From Rhizobium sp. BK418 (GTDB taxonomy: Bacteria > Pseudomonadota > Alphaproteobacteria > Rhizobiales > Rhizobiaceae), in assembly GCF_004341105.1 (NCBI RefSeq), contig NZ_SLZK01000003.1, forward strand, positions 248,001 to 312,000: a stretch of DNA of 64,000 nt. The letters are read 5' to 3'. Position numbers and translations under genes: made by a program. A model generated the notes under the pieces. The model ran no database searches. It saw only the letters and a list, made by a program, of their open reading frames with translations, and was not told the origin of the DNA. This document shows, piece by piece, positions 44,231-53,529 of this stretch (its first letter is position 1; each line of letters opens with the position of its first letter).

Positions 44231-44770
44231 GATGTAGCTCCTTTCGCTATGGGTTTTCCTCGACACGCCTCATTCAGGAGCGGGCGGAAAAGCGGGCGGT
44301 TCATGGCTGGCGCGGGGGAGCGGTATCGCCCGTCCTGCAGTGAGCGCAGCGAGCGAAGGATGGGGAAACCCCCGCGCCACCCCGCAAGGGGCTTGGCCTT
44401 GAACCGGCTGCGCGCCCGCTCAGGACTGGGGCGGTTATTGTCGAGGGAAATCCCTTGTCAGCGAATGAGCGGGAACTCAGGGGCAACACCGAGCGGAAAT
44501 GCACGATCCCGATCGATGGCCCGCGGCTTAAGTCTCGGAGTCATCGAAGGTGTCGGAATATTTGGAGCAGCGGACGCGTCCTAGTCGTCGAGGCTGTGGC
44601 CTGCCTTTCGGACCTCAAATATTTTAGGAATACTGTTCGTCATACGACGAACACGTGCCCTAACTTCGTAGCAACAGGCGGGCCTTGGCAAAGCCGCCCC
44701 CACCTGATGCCTTATCAACAGTTTCTTCAAGAAATACTTAAAGTCGTGTCATATTGAGCGCTTATTTCAG
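44231..44770. other. Gap downstream of sbcC with one clear dyad
   Basis: No gene is supported. A perfect dyad GTTCGTC-ATAC-GACGAAC is at 44635-44652. The first 200 bases are GC-rich leader sequence of the small gene at 44230; the rest becomes AT-rich toward the sbcC stop. Confidence 0.4.
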
Positions 44771-47700
44771 CTACGCAAAACGTGGACTGATATGGCTGCC
44801 GCCGGTCGTCTTGCTGATCTGGAAGCCGAACGGTATTGCTTGCTGGACAAGTTCGACGTGCGAGATGAGTCCGACAGCTCGGCTCTCGCCAACAATGTCC
44901 TGAAGAATCTGAAGCGCCTGATCCAGCGTTTCCATATCGAGCGTTCCGAAACCCTCATCAATAAAGATCGTATTGAGGTGAACGCCCCCGTTTAAACTTT
45001 CCACCACGTCGGAAAGCCCGAGAGCCAGCGCCAGCGCCGCCATGAAGGTCTCGCCCCCTGAAAGGGTCTGCGTGGCCCGAGTACGCCCGGTATGCACGTC
45101 ATGCACGACAATATCGAGGCCCTTCTTGCCAGCACCTTTGGAAACGTCACGTTCGCGCTCCAGGCTGTACCGGCCCCCGCTCATAGGCTTGAACCTTGCG
45201 TTTGCCGAAGCGAGCACAAGATCAAACATGGCGGCGATGGCGAAAGCCTCCAGCTCCATGTTCGCGTTGTTCCTGCCGCTGAACGCATGGGCGACCGCCG
45301 CGAGAGGCGCATAGGCGTCTTCGGCCTTCTTGATGTCACTCAATAAACTGGTAATGCTTTCGACTAGCTTTGCCAGAGATTCCGAGCGAGCAGCTGCGGA
45401 AGCTTGCTTCCGATAGGCCTCATCCCTGACCCGTTTAGCTTCTTCGCTTGCGGCGCCAAGCCCCGCAACATCAGGGCGGTTCTTCCCTTCAACATTCGTG
45501 CCGGCACGAGTGGCCCTGTCGCGAGCGGCGTGGAGATCTTGTCCAAAGCGTTCGATAGCAGCCTGCAACTCTTCGATGCGATCGATATTTGCTTTGTGGT
45601 CTTCGTATTGCTCCTGGGTCAGCCCGTTCGCAGCCAGACGGCCGCCGAAATTCTGCTCCGCCTGTTGCAGCTTGGCAAGCGCTGCCTCGCGGGCATTCGC
45701 CGCGCTTTCCTCATCCTTGCGTGCAGCGATCTGCTTCTCTCCGGCGTCGCGCTCGGACTTAACCGCCTGCTCGAGATCAAATTCGCGCTTTTTGATCTCT
45801 TCTTCCGTAGCGGTGATCGCAGCCTCAAGCGCATCCGTCGTCCTGAGCTTTTCGGGAACCGAGGCGAGGGCATCCTCCAGCGCCTGCGACGCAAGAGCAT
45901 GGCTAGTCACTGCCTGGTCGCGGCTTGCGCGCGCGCTCTCTACGGCCAAGCCGGCTTCCGGCAACTGGGCCTCGACCCGCTCCAATGCGCGACGCAACGC
46001 TTCGAAATCGATCGCTGGACCAAGAGCCTCAATATTATTTTGAACCTGGGCGCTATGCTCCTGAAGTTCGGCGACAGTGTTCTCCGGCTTCGTCAGTGCC
46101 TCAAGGTGAGCCTCCCTTTCCGAAAGCGTCGCCTCCTTCGCGGCAAGGGTCTGGCCACTGAGCGCGCTCGCGTTTCGGGCGCCATCAAGCGCCTTGCGGG
46201 CCGCCGTAAACGCATCGTTGCGCCCCGCGCTTTCCGCTTGCCCGTGGGCAGGAGTCGGGTGTTCATGAGAACCGCAGACAGGACAAGCCTCTCCCGGCCG
46301 CAGCTTTTCGGCAAGATGCTGCGCCTGCGCTCCCGCAAGAGCGACCTCTGCCTCGTCAAAGCTTCGCTGCGCATCTTCCTGCGCCCGGCAATTCTTCTCG
46401 TGAATCTCGCGAGCGCCAGAAACCTGAGCTCGCGCATCATTGACTGCCTTGAGTGCGCGGTCATAGCCGAGCGCTGTGTCGAGCTTTGATTTCAGTTCCT
46501 GCGCCGCAGCGGACAAGGTCGTACGCTGCTCTGCCGCTGTACTCGCTGTCTTGATCTGCGCTCCTATGTCTGCTTGCTCGCGAGTGAGAGCGCCATAGCT
46601 ATTCTGCGCCACCTCGAATGCTGCTAACGCCTCGCGCTCGATACGCGCTGCCTCGTCCTTGGCTGCCTTCTTCTTGTCAGCCTGACCCAGCGTCTCACGA
46701 TGACGCTTCAGGTCTGCGCTCTGCGCCCGTAAGGTCTCAGCTTCGCCGCGCTTTCCCTGTTCCGTCGCCAGGGCCGCAGCCGCCTTCTTCATTGCTTCTT
46801 CGGCGGCCTCGCGCGCAACCAGCGCCTTGGTGCAGTTTCCACTGGCCACGGACAGATCAGTGCGCGCGCGCTGCATGGCAGCATCGGCATCCTGCAAGCT
46901 CTGAGCCACGCGCGCCCCGATCAGGACAGCCTTGTCCTTTTCAATTTCCTCGCTTTTAGCCTCCATCAATGCCTGCGCCTGAGCGGCCTCCTCGTTCTCG
47001 ACAAAGGCCTTCTCCACTTCATGCGCTGACGCCAGCTTCTGCTCCGCCAGCCCCGCATTGTTCTTTGCCGTCTCCGTCACAGCAGCGGCGATCTTCTGCT
47101 CTTCCTGTGCATGCTGAGCACCCGCCGAAAGTTCTTCGAGCGTCGTGAAACCTTCCTGCTCCAGCCTGCTTTCGCATGCCCGGCGATCGGCCCTGATTTT
47201 TTCCTCGGCGGACTTCGCGTCGTCCTTCATTTTCTGGGTCAGCCGCTTGTAGAGCGATACATCGAAAAGATCGCGCAGGATCGCGAGGCGGTCATTTGTG
47301 TTTGCTGCCAGAAACTTCTCGAAGCGTCCTTGAGGCAGAAGCACGATCTGACGAAACTGCTCCTTGCCGTAGCCAAGCCTGCGCTCAAGTTCATCGCGGA
47401 CTTCGGAGACTTTCTTCTCCGCGATCGGAGTACCCTGATTATCAGGTGTGATTTCATCAAGCGGGATATCAGTGACGTCGAAGAGCCAGGCGCAATGCGC
47501 CTCCTTCGTCTCCTTGCCGCCGCGCTGGGCCGGCCGCATTTGTTCCGGCCTGCGCCGTACGAGATACCTCGTCGCGCCAAGCTCGAATATAAGTTCAACT
47601 TCCGTAAGGCAACTAGGTTCGGCGTGATCCGACCTCAAGGTTGATGCATCTTGGTCGTCTCGGGCGGGCTCACCGAACAATGCAAAAGAAATCGCGCTAA

Positions 47701-47833
47701 ATATCGATGACTTTCCCGATCCGGTTGGGCCATAAATGCCGAACAATCCGGCGCTAAGAGCATCTCTGAAATCGATAACCTGCTCTCCAGCATAAGGACC
47801 AAAGGCCCGAAGTGTAAGCCGTAACGGTCTCAT
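44771..47833 (-). CDS. sbcC: Exonuclease SbcC, SMC-like ATPase
   Basis: This 1020-residue Rad50/SMC-type protein has Walker A IYGPTGSGKSSIFSAISFAL near residue 35, two long coiled-coil arms, the zinc hook EACPVCGSHEHPTPAHGQ midway, and the C-terminal signature TQTLSGGETFMAALALALGL with Walker B TIFIDEGFGTLD. With SbcD it degrades hairpins and DNA ends. It overlaps sbcD by ATGA. An SbcCD pair inside a mobilisable island, under a private WYL regulator, differs from the usual chromosomal context and may serve DNA maintenance or phage defence. Confidence 0.92.
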   Translation of the reverse strand: MRPLRLTLRAFGPYAGEQVIDFRDALSAGLFGIYGPTGSGKSSIFSAISFALFGEPARDDQDASTLRSDHAEPSCLTEVELIFELGATRYLVRRRPEQMRPAQRGGKETKEAHCAWLFDVTDIPLDEITPDNQGTPIAEKKVSEVRDELERRLGYGKEQFRQIVLLPQGRFEKFLAANTNDRLAILRDLFDVSLYKRLTQKMKDDAKSAEEKIRADRRACESRLEQEGFTTLEELSAGAQHAQEEQKIAAAVTETAKNNAGLAEQKLASAHEVEKAFVENEEAAQAQALMEAKSEEIEKDKAVLIGARVAQSLQDADAAMQRARTDLSVASGNCTKALVAREAAEEAMKKAAAALATEQGKRGEAETLRAQSADLKRHRETLGQADKKKAAKDEAARIEREALAAFEVAQNSYGALTREQADIGAQIKTASTAAEQRTTLSAAAQELKSKLDTALGYDRALKAVNDARAQVSGAREIHEKNCRAQEDAQRSFDEAEVALAGAQAQHLAEKLRPGEACPVCGSHEHPTPAHGQAESAGRNDAFTAARKALDGARNASALSGQTLAAKEATLSEREAHLEALTKPENTVAELQEHSAQVQNNIEALGPAIDFEALRRALERVEAQLPEAGLAVESARASRDQAVTSHALASQALEDALASVPEKLRTTDALEAAITATEEEIKKREFDLEQAVKSERDAGEKQIAARKDEESAANAREAALAKLQQAEQNFGGRLAANGLTQEQYEDHKANIDRIEELQAAIERFGQDLHAARDRATRAGTNVEGKNRPDVAGLGAASEEAKRVRDEAYRKQASAAARSESLAKLVESITSLLSDIKKAEDAYAPLAAVAHAFSGRNNANMELEAFAIAAMFDLVLASANARFKPMSGGRYSLERERDVSKGAGKKGLDIVVHDVHTGRTRATQTLSGGETFMAALALALGLSDVVESLNGGVHLNTIFIDEGFGTLDMETLDQALQILQDIVGESRAVGLISHVELVQQAIPFGFQISKTTGGSHISPRFA

Positions 47834-48978
47834 GCCCTGTCCTCCACATTGTTGAGTTGTTTCAGGGCAGAAGTGACTACCGCCATTTCGTCATCCGTCC
47901 CATCTTCGCCGCGCACCCGGCTCAGAAACTCGCCGACCACGGCGACCGGATCGTCGAGCTTGGCCTGGGAGCCGCTGCGCAGCAAAATCGGTTCCGCACG
48001 CTCGTCACGTTCGTAGGTGAGCGCAAGGGCATTGGGATAGTGCTCCCTGATCCTGCCCATCGGGTCGATCAGGAGCTTTTTGTCGGTCAGCACGAGCTTG
48101 ATAAAGTCCTCTGAGGGCTCGCGGCTACCTTTGTCCAAAAGTTCCTCGAACTCCCCCTTCAGGACGCGAACGGCGCGATGCGGATTGATCGGCAGCTGCT
48201 GATGAGTCACCGACCCGTTGCCGGCAAGATCAACCATGGTGAGCGATTTGGCGCTGTCCGCTTCGTCAAAGCCGAAGGCCAGCGGTGAGCCGCTATAGCG
48301 GATATGTTCGCCGCCGGCGCTCTGCTGCCGGTGCAGATGTCCCAGCGCGACATAGTGCGCGCCGTCGAATACGCTGGATGGAACAGTCTCGATGCCACCA
48401 ATTTGCAAAGGACGCTCGCTCTCGCTCGGGGTCGCGGTGGCGACAAAGACATGGGCCGCGATGACCCAGCGGGCATTGCCCGGCACGTAAGTGCGGGCGC
48501 ACGCCACCTGCGCAGCCACTACGTCGGCGGGGCATGCGATTGAACTGTTCCCGTAACACTCCCGTGCCGAGAACTCATTGCCAAAAGGCAGTCCGGAAAA
48601 CGCGATTGGCCCGTGTTCATCCTCAAGGATCAAGGGCTTCTCCTCGGCTGAAAGAGGGCCTCGAATCAGAAGCCGTTCTGGATCGGCGAAGGAGGCATAC
48701 GAAGCGATTCTGTCCCCCGAATCGTGGTTGCCGGCGATCATTACAATCGAGGTGTTGCACTCGGCATGAACCGTCCGGATGAAGTTATTGAACTGGCGAA
48801 CCGCTGTCGCGGGTGGCGAAGCACGATCGAATACATCCCCCGCAATGACCAAAACATCGGGCGAGTTCGTCCTTACGGCTCCGAGCACCTGATCCAGCAC
48901 ACAGTCATGGTCGGCTTCCAGCGATTGCCCATAAAATTGACGCCCTAGATGCCAATCCCCTGTATGTAAAATCTTCAT
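47830..48978 (-). CDS. sbcD: Exonuclease SbcD, Mre11-type phosphoesterase
   Basis: This 382-residue protein contains the metallophosphoesterase motifs in order: HTGDWHLGRQFYG, VIAGDVFDRA, MIAGNHDSGDRI and the late histidine motif YVALGHLHRQQ. It is the manganese-dependent nuclease partner of SbcC, cutting hairpins and processing ends. A short C-terminal capping region follows. It is divergent from the WYL regulator gene, with a tandem repeat between them. Confidence 0.92.
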   Translation of the reverse strand: MKILHTGDWHLGRQFYGQSLEADHDCVLDQVLGAVRTNSPDVLVIAGDVFDRASPPATAVRQFNNFIRTVHAECNTSIVMIAGNHDSGDRIASYASFADPERLLIRGPLSAEEKPLILEDEHGPIAFSGLPFGNEFSARECYGNSSIACPADVVAAQVACARTYVPGNARWVIAAHVFVATATPSESERPLQIGGIETVPSSVFDGAHYVALGHLHRQQSAGGEHIRYSGSPLAFGFDEADSAKSLTMVDLAGNGSVTHQQLPINPHRAVRVLKGEFEELLDKGSREPSEDFIKLVLTDKKLLIDPMGRIREHYPNALALTYERDERAEPILLRSGSQAKLDDPVAVVGEFLSRVRGEDGTDDEMAVVTSALKQLNNVEDRA

Positions 48979-48993
48979 GCCCGTTGCCCCGTC

Positions 48994-49024
48994 TAAAAAT
49001 TAGATGTATAAAAATTAGACGTAT
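48994..49024. promoter_or_regulatory. Tandem operator between sbcD and the WYL regulator
   Basis: TAAAAATTAGATGTAT (48994-49009) is followed immediately by TAAAAATTAGACGTAT (49009-49024). The 30-bp block 48991-49020 also has GTCTAA and TTAGAC as inverted ends. It lies in the 73-base divergent region and is a clear candidate for regulation of both genes by the WYL protein. Confidence 0.6.
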
Positions 49025-49051
49025 GAAGCAATCAGAGTCAAGTCCCTTATT

Positions 49052-49867
49052 ATGAGCCTAAAAACTCTCAAGCACCCGCAGCGCGAACGACTGACGTATT
49101 TGGATCAATGCTTCACTTGGCGCGGCACGGCGAACCGCCGCGACTTGATAGAACGTTTTGGGGTATCGACAGCGCAGGCGGCGTTGGACTTTAAGGCCTA
49201 CCTGACCGAGGCCGGAGCAAACGCGCCGCACTATGATGCGGTGAAGAAGGTCTATATCGCACAGGCAAAACATCGTCCGATTACTCCCGACACCTCATTC
49301 GGCGAATGGGAGCGAGTGCTGCGCGCAAGCGGCACAGATCGCTTCGATGCGCTTCCGTTGCTGACTCGGCAGAACGACCCTTCGATACTCGCGCTACTCA
49401 GCCGGGCAGCGGAAAGCCGACAGGCGGTTGAAGTACAGTATATATCCATGGCGACCGGCGATCAGACGCCACAATGGATAGCACCGACGCGGTTTGCTTC
49501 TGACGGATCACGTATTCACGTGCGCGCCTACAGTTTCAAGCATGAAGAATACCGAGACTATGTTCCCGGACGGATCGAGCCAGGAAGCAGCCTCAAGACG
49601 AGGATGCTGGAGAAAGATCTACCGCTCGACCGCGACTGGCACACAATAGCCCGTATCACCCTGCGCCCCCACCGCAGCCTTTCCAAGGAGCAGGCGGCCG
49701 CAGTAAGGCGTGAATACGCGTTTGATGGTGACGTCCTAGTTGTTGAGACGCGAAAGGCGATCGAGTTTTACGCTGATCGCCGCTGGAATCTCGACAAAGA
49801 TGAAGCAAGACTTGAGCGGATTAGCACAGAATATATCGAGACTTGGCACGATAGCGAGATATCCTAG
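49052..49867 (+). CDS. WYL-domain transcriptional regulator
   Basis: This 271-residue protein has an N-terminal winged helix (RLTYLDQCFTWRGTANRRDL IERFGVSTAQAALDFKAYL), a WYL core (VEVQYISMATGDQTPQWIAP then HVRAYSFKHEEYRDYVPGRI) and a C-terminal WCX-like part. This layout matches CapW/BrxR-type regulators that control defence genes and sense nucleic-acid fragments or nucleotides. It is divergent from sbcDC with a tandem repeat between them, so it probably represses them. Confidence 0.78.
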   Translation: MSLKTLKHPQRERLTYLDQCFTWRGTANRRDLIERFGVSTAQAALDFKAYLTEAGANAPHYDAVKKVYIAQAKHRPITPDTSFGEWERVLRASGTDRFDALPLLTRQNDPSILALLSRAAESRQAVEVQYISMATGDQTPQWIAPTRFASDGSRIHVRAYSFKHEEYRDYVPGRIEPGSSLKTRMLEKDLPLDRDWHTIARITLRPHRSLSKEQAAAVRREYAFDGDVLVVETRKAIEFYADRRWNLDKDEARLERISTEYIETWHDSEIS

Positions 49868-49974
49868 CATATCTCTGGCGCGCCCGTTCATCAGAAGGGT
49901 GCCCATCTGCCGTGTTTACGTCGCCGTGATAATGAAAAGGGCAAGGCGCTTGACTGCGCCTTACCCCACTCCCT

Positions 49975-50340
49975 TCACCACCACGAGGTGTAGAAGACGG
50001 TCATGCCGTCCGCGATTTCTGCCCGTGCCTTCTCCACGAAGGCCAGGTCATCCATGACTTCCGTGCCGTCAGATTGACCGAAGAAGAAGCCGCTGGTCGG
50101 CGGCAGGCTGCCACTGCGGATGTCGGCTTCGAGCCGGTCGAGGTCGTCAGCCGTAAGCTGCAGGTTGACGCAGTTGAAGTCGTCATCTCTGCCGCCCTTG
50201 GCGCGATATAGCGCCTCCATCCAGCCGTGCAGGTTCGGATGCTTGCGCCAGTAGTGTAGTTCACTGCCAGTCTCGGCTTCGAAATCGACCGGTCCAGCCG
50301 GGGTTTCGGGGATGGCGAAGGCGTACATATCAAGGCCCAT
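49975..50340 (-). CDS. Island-associated hypothetical protein (121 aa)
   Basis: MGLDMYAFAIPETPAGPVDF then LHYWRKHPNLHGWMEALYRA and the ending GMTVFYTSWW define a small soluble protein seen in many integrative elements, with unknown function. An AAAGGAG site precedes 50340. Its leader carries the 45-bp repeat shared with the ardC-like gene, pointing to common control. Confidence 0.65.
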   Translation of the reverse strand: MGLDMYAFAIPETPAGPVDFEAETGSELHYWRKHPNLHGWMEALYRAKGGRDDDFNCVNLQLTADDLDRLEADIRSGSLPPTSGFFFGQSDGTEVMDDLAFVEKARAEIADGMTVFYTSWW

Positions 50341-50425
50341 GGGGCTCTCCTTTCGTTCGTTGTTGCGTGTCCCGAGGGACGCGGAACGAAAGGCCGGCCG
50401 GCATCAGCCGCCGCCGTCATGACCA

Positions 50426-50471
50426 ACACGGTCCTGCCGCATCCTTGATGCGCGGGAGTGGTGCGGGCGGG
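50426..50471. repeat. First copy of a repeated leader element
   Basis: AACACGGTCCTGCC and CGGGAGTGGTGCGGGCGGG (50453-50471) recur at 55278-55319 in the same order. Each copy lies 80-130 bases upstream of a minus-strand island gene, suggesting a shared promoter or regulator site. The rest of 50341-50658 holds nothing else I can support. Confidence 0.55.
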
Positions 50472-50658
50472 TCATTGACGGCAAGGCGCCGGAAGGCACG
50501 TTCAAGCAGGCTTCGAAGGGTGACAACGATAAAGGGGAACGCCCCAGGGCGGTTGAGCGCTGGCACATCCGCGATAACGCGCGAGGAAATAGCGAGGAAG
50601 ACTGCCGGATGGGCACTCCAAAATGGCCGGAGTAACCCCGGTCGGCAGGAGCACCCCT

Positions 50659-52188
50659 ATGGACGCTTTCACGAAAGACTTCATGAGCGACATCGCGCGC
50701 GGCGTGACGACGCGCTTTCTCGATCGCCAGAGCGTCCCGCAGGCGCGGTGGGAGCCCTGTGAGAAGATCATGGGCAGCCGCCACATGGCGTATGACCCGG
50801 CCAGCCCCGGGGCGAAGATTCTTGTTGGCGCTCTTGATGGCCGCCTCATCGGCATCGACGACAACCGCCATGTGATGACCATTGCCGGTTCCCGGACGGG
50901 AAAGTCGGTGACGCTCGTGAACAACCTGCTCTTCTATCGCGGCAGCGTCCTGGCGCTCGACCCTAAGGGCGAGCTTGCCACCATCACTGCCGATCGTCGC
51001 GCGGCACTCGGTCAAAAGGTCTGCATTCTCGACCCCTCTCATATCGCGCCGGACCGGCTGATGCGGTACCGCACGAGCTTCAATCCCCTGTCGCTGCTCT
51101 CGCCTGAGAGTGACACCATCATCGAGGATGCGGGGCTGATTTCAGACGCGCTTGTCATCGCGGGTGGCAAAGACCCGCATTGGGATGACAGTGCGCAGAA
51201 CTGGATCGAAGGGCTGCTGCTGCACATAGCAACAGACCCCGCGTTCGAAGGACGGCGCAATCTTGTCACCCTGCGGGCGCTGCTGCGAACCGTGTTTGTC
51301 ACGGCTGGCGAGGGTGAGGATGACCCGTTCGCGCTCGAACTCGCCATGCTCAAGAACGCGGCGCGTTTGCAGCGCAGTGATACTCTCGCCGATGTCGGGG
51401 ACGTCATCGAAGGGGCCGCCCGTGATTTCTACGAGCGACCACCCAACGAACGCGCGGGGGTGCTCTCGACAACCCGCCGCCACACGAAGTTCCTAGACTT
51501 CCGGGCGATGGCACGGGTGTTGGACGGGCACGACTTCGACCTCTCCGCGCTCAAAACGGCCTCCCAAGGGATGACCGTCTACCTGTGCCTGCCCGCCAAC
51601 CGCATGGCACGCTGCAGCCGGTGGCTGCGCGTGTTCATCAACCTCCTTCTCGATGCGATGGAGCGGGAGAAGGCAAAACCTGCCGTCCCAGTACTGGCCT
51701 GCCTTGATGAATTCCCGGTGCTCGGGCACATGAAGCAGCTCGAAGACGCCGCCGGGCAGATTGCCTCGTTCGGCGTGAAGCTCTGGGTGGTGCTGCAGGA
51801 CTGGGGACAGGGCAAGGCGCTCTACAAGGAACGCTGGGAGACCTTTGTCGGCAATGCCGGCATTCTCCAGTTCTTCGGCAACAATGATTTGATGACGACG
51901 GAGTACGTCTCAAAGCGGCTGGGGAAGACCGTGGTGAAAGTCACCCGCGAAGGAGAAGCCGCAACCGACCAAAAGGCCACCGGCATCACCGGGCGGTCGG
52001 AATCGCTGGAACAATACGACCTGCTGACGCCGGATGAGGTCAGCCGCCAGTTCGCACGCAGCGACCGGCTCAAGCGCCAGCTGGTGGTTTGGGCGGGCTA
52101 CAATCCGCTCATGCTGCAGCGCGTTGAGTATTTCGACGAAAGCAGTCCCGTGCATCCAGTGTTCGCCGGGAAGTACGCGTCACCCTGA
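50659..52188 (+). CDS. VirD4/TraG-type coupling protein lacking membrane helices
   Basis: This 509-residue protein has Walker A TIAGSRTGKSVTLVNNLL near residue 80, then VLALDPKGELATITADRRA, the Walker B region VLACLDEFPVLGHMKQLED near 345, and the TraG signature WVVLQDWGQGKALYKERWET. CAGGAG precedes the start at 50659. Coupling proteins link relaxosomes to a type IV channel. The N-terminal transmembrane segment usual for VirD4 is absent, so it should rely on other anchoring or on helper machinery. No virB/tra channel genes are present in the window. Confidence 0.85.
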   Translation: MDAFTKDFMSDIARGVTTRFLDRQSVPQARWEPCEKIMGSRHMAYDPASPGAKILVGALDGRLIGIDDNRHVMTIAGSRTGKSVTLVNNLLFYRGSVLALDPKGELATITADRRAALGQKVCILDPSHIAPDRLMRYRTSFNPLSLLSPESDTIIEDAGLISDALVIAGGKDPHWDDSAQNWIEGLLLHIATDPAFEGRRNLVTLRALLRTVFVTAGEGEDDPFALELAMLKNAARLQRSDTLADVGDVIEGAARDFYERPPNERAGVLSTTRRHTKFLDFRAMARVLDGHDFDLSALKTASQGMTVYLCLPANRMARCSRWLRVFINLLLDAMEREKAKPAVPVLACLDEFPVLGHMKQLEDAAGQIASFGVKLWVVLQDWGQGKALYKERWETFVGNAGILQFFGNNDLMTTEYVSKRLGKTVVKVTREGEAATDQKATGITGRSESLEQYDLLTPDEVSRQFARSDRLKRQLVVWAGYNPLMLQRVEYFDESSPVHPVFAGKYASP

Positions 52189-52569
52189 ATCCGTTTGCTC
52201 GCCGGGGCGGCGCTGCGCGAGGACTGCAATCCCCGCGCCGTGCTGAAGGTCAGCGAGGTAACGCCCGACGGCAGGGCTTCGCCCTACGGTGACGGCGACA
52301 ACGGCCGCCGTCCGCCCTTGTGCATCCCTGATGCCAAGGTCACAGCGCCCGGTCCTGACAAGAAGGCGAAGGACAGCAACAGCGTTGCGTCCCGCCGCGA
52401 TATGAAGGGCGGTAAGGCCGGTGCCGGGTTCGGCATAGTTGATGTCGATGGCGGCGTTGGCAAGGAACTGCCGCACCTTGTCGACATCGCCGATATTGAC
52501 GGCCTCAAGGAACGCCGCGTGCAGCCGTCGGCGTTCGGCGTCATCTGCCTGGCCGGGGTTATTGGCCAT
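52180..52569 (-). CDS. Ankyrin-repeat protein
   Basis: This 129-residue protein has three ankyrin-type units: RRLHAAFLEAVNIGDVDKVR QFLANAAIDINYAEPGTG, LTALHIAAGRNAVAVLRLLV, and CDLGIRDAQGRTAAVVAVTVG. It probably mediates protein contacts. Its start overlaps the upstream gene by 11 bases, so the two are co-translated, and its stop overlaps the end of the convergent coupling-protein gene by nine bases. Confidence 0.75.
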   Translation of the reverse strand: MANNPGQADDAERRRLHAAFLEAVNIGDVDKVRQFLANAAIDINYAEPGTGLTALHIAAGRNAVAVLRLLVRTGRCDLGIRDAQGRTAAVVAVTVGRSPAVGRYLADLQHGAGIAVLAQRRPGEQTDSG

Positions 52570-53422
52570 CGGGCTCGCCCTCCTGCCGGTATTCCCAGAT
52601 CCGCTCTTTGATTTTCCCGAAGGCAACGTCCCGTGCGCTCGTATCCTCCGCAACGAAGCTCATCCTGCCCTTCTCATATCCTGGCGCGGGCGCGCCAAAA
52701 TCCCGCGACTTCACGAGCAACATGGCGGCTGGTGTCTCACCTGCCGCTACCTTGCGGTCGAGCACCGTGTAGATGCTCGGCTCCCCCCGCAAACTGTCCT
52801 GCACGACAAGGCAGGCTTGCCCGCCTCGGTGAAACAGCCAGCCATCAAACCGCTGCTCGCTGCCGCCCCGGCGCTTCAGGAGGCGAACAAGCGCATCGCG
52901 CTTCGTCGACTGCGGCGCAATCGGCAGGTGGTAGAGCCTGTCCTCGATGACGGGCGCATAATCTCCCCCATTTCTGACCGTGATAACGGACACCTCCGTA
53001 TGGCCGGATGCTAGCGGGCGGCTTGCCGCGAAGCGCCCCTGCAGTACAGCAAAGTCACGGCCTTCTTCCGGGCTACCGAAAAAGGCCGACAGCGCACGGA
53101 CGAGGGGATGGCCGGCATCCCCGGGCCGCAAATCGGCATCGGTGATGAAGGATTTAGACAGGAGGTATGCGCAAAGGGCGTCGAGCCGGTCCTTGCTGGG
53201 CGTTTGCGTCCCAGCAGCAAAGCGCCGCAGCGCTTCAGCGAGCGCCTTGTAGGGATCTCCGGAAGCGCCGTCATCGCCCACGCTCAGCGTGTCAAAGGCA
53301 GAGTCGTAAATCTCCTGCGCAATAACGGACCATGACCTCTTATGCCCATTGGTGTGGGTTGCTGCGTGATAATCTATCAGCGCCGCCTGAATCCTGGCCA
53401 GTATATCGTCCGCATACTCCAT
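52559..53422 (-). CDS. Unknown protein upstream of the ankyrin gene
   Basis: This 287-residue protein begins with a short helix-turn-helix-like region (KRSWSVIAQEIYDSAFDTLS, ALAEALRRFAAGTQTPSKDR LDALCAYL), which resembles a regulator's DNA-binding part. A beta-rich sensor-like domain follows (RGGQACLVVQDSLRGEPSIY TVLDRKVAAGE). The start could also be 53518. It is coupled to the ankyrin gene. I do not recognise the family. Confidence 0.55.
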   Translation of the reverse strand: MEYADDILARIQAALIDYHAATHTNGHKRSWSVIAQEIYDSAFDTLSVGDDGASGDPYKALAEALRRFAAGTQTPSKDRLDALCAYLLSKSFITDADLRPGDAGHPLVRALSAFFGSPEEGRDFAVLQGRFAASRPLASGHTEVSVITVRNGGDYAPVIEDRLYHLPIAPQSTKRDALVRLLKRRGGSEQRFDGWLFHRGGQACLVVQDSLRGEPSIYTVLDRKVAAGETPAAMLLVKSRDFGAPAPGYEKGRMSFVAEDTSARDVAFGKIKERIWEYRQEGEPDGQ

Positions 53423-53529
53423 GGACCGATCCGCAATTGCGAGGAAAGCGCGAGGAAACACCGCGTCTTCCGGTGACACATTCTCATGCAGGTCAGCGCC
53501 AAACAAGGCGCAACCCAAGGAGAACGGTC

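Noticed and set aside
39923..52188. Self-transmissible conjugative element
   Set aside because: Relaxase, MobC-like and coupling proteins are present, but no VirB/Trb mating-pair genes are visible.
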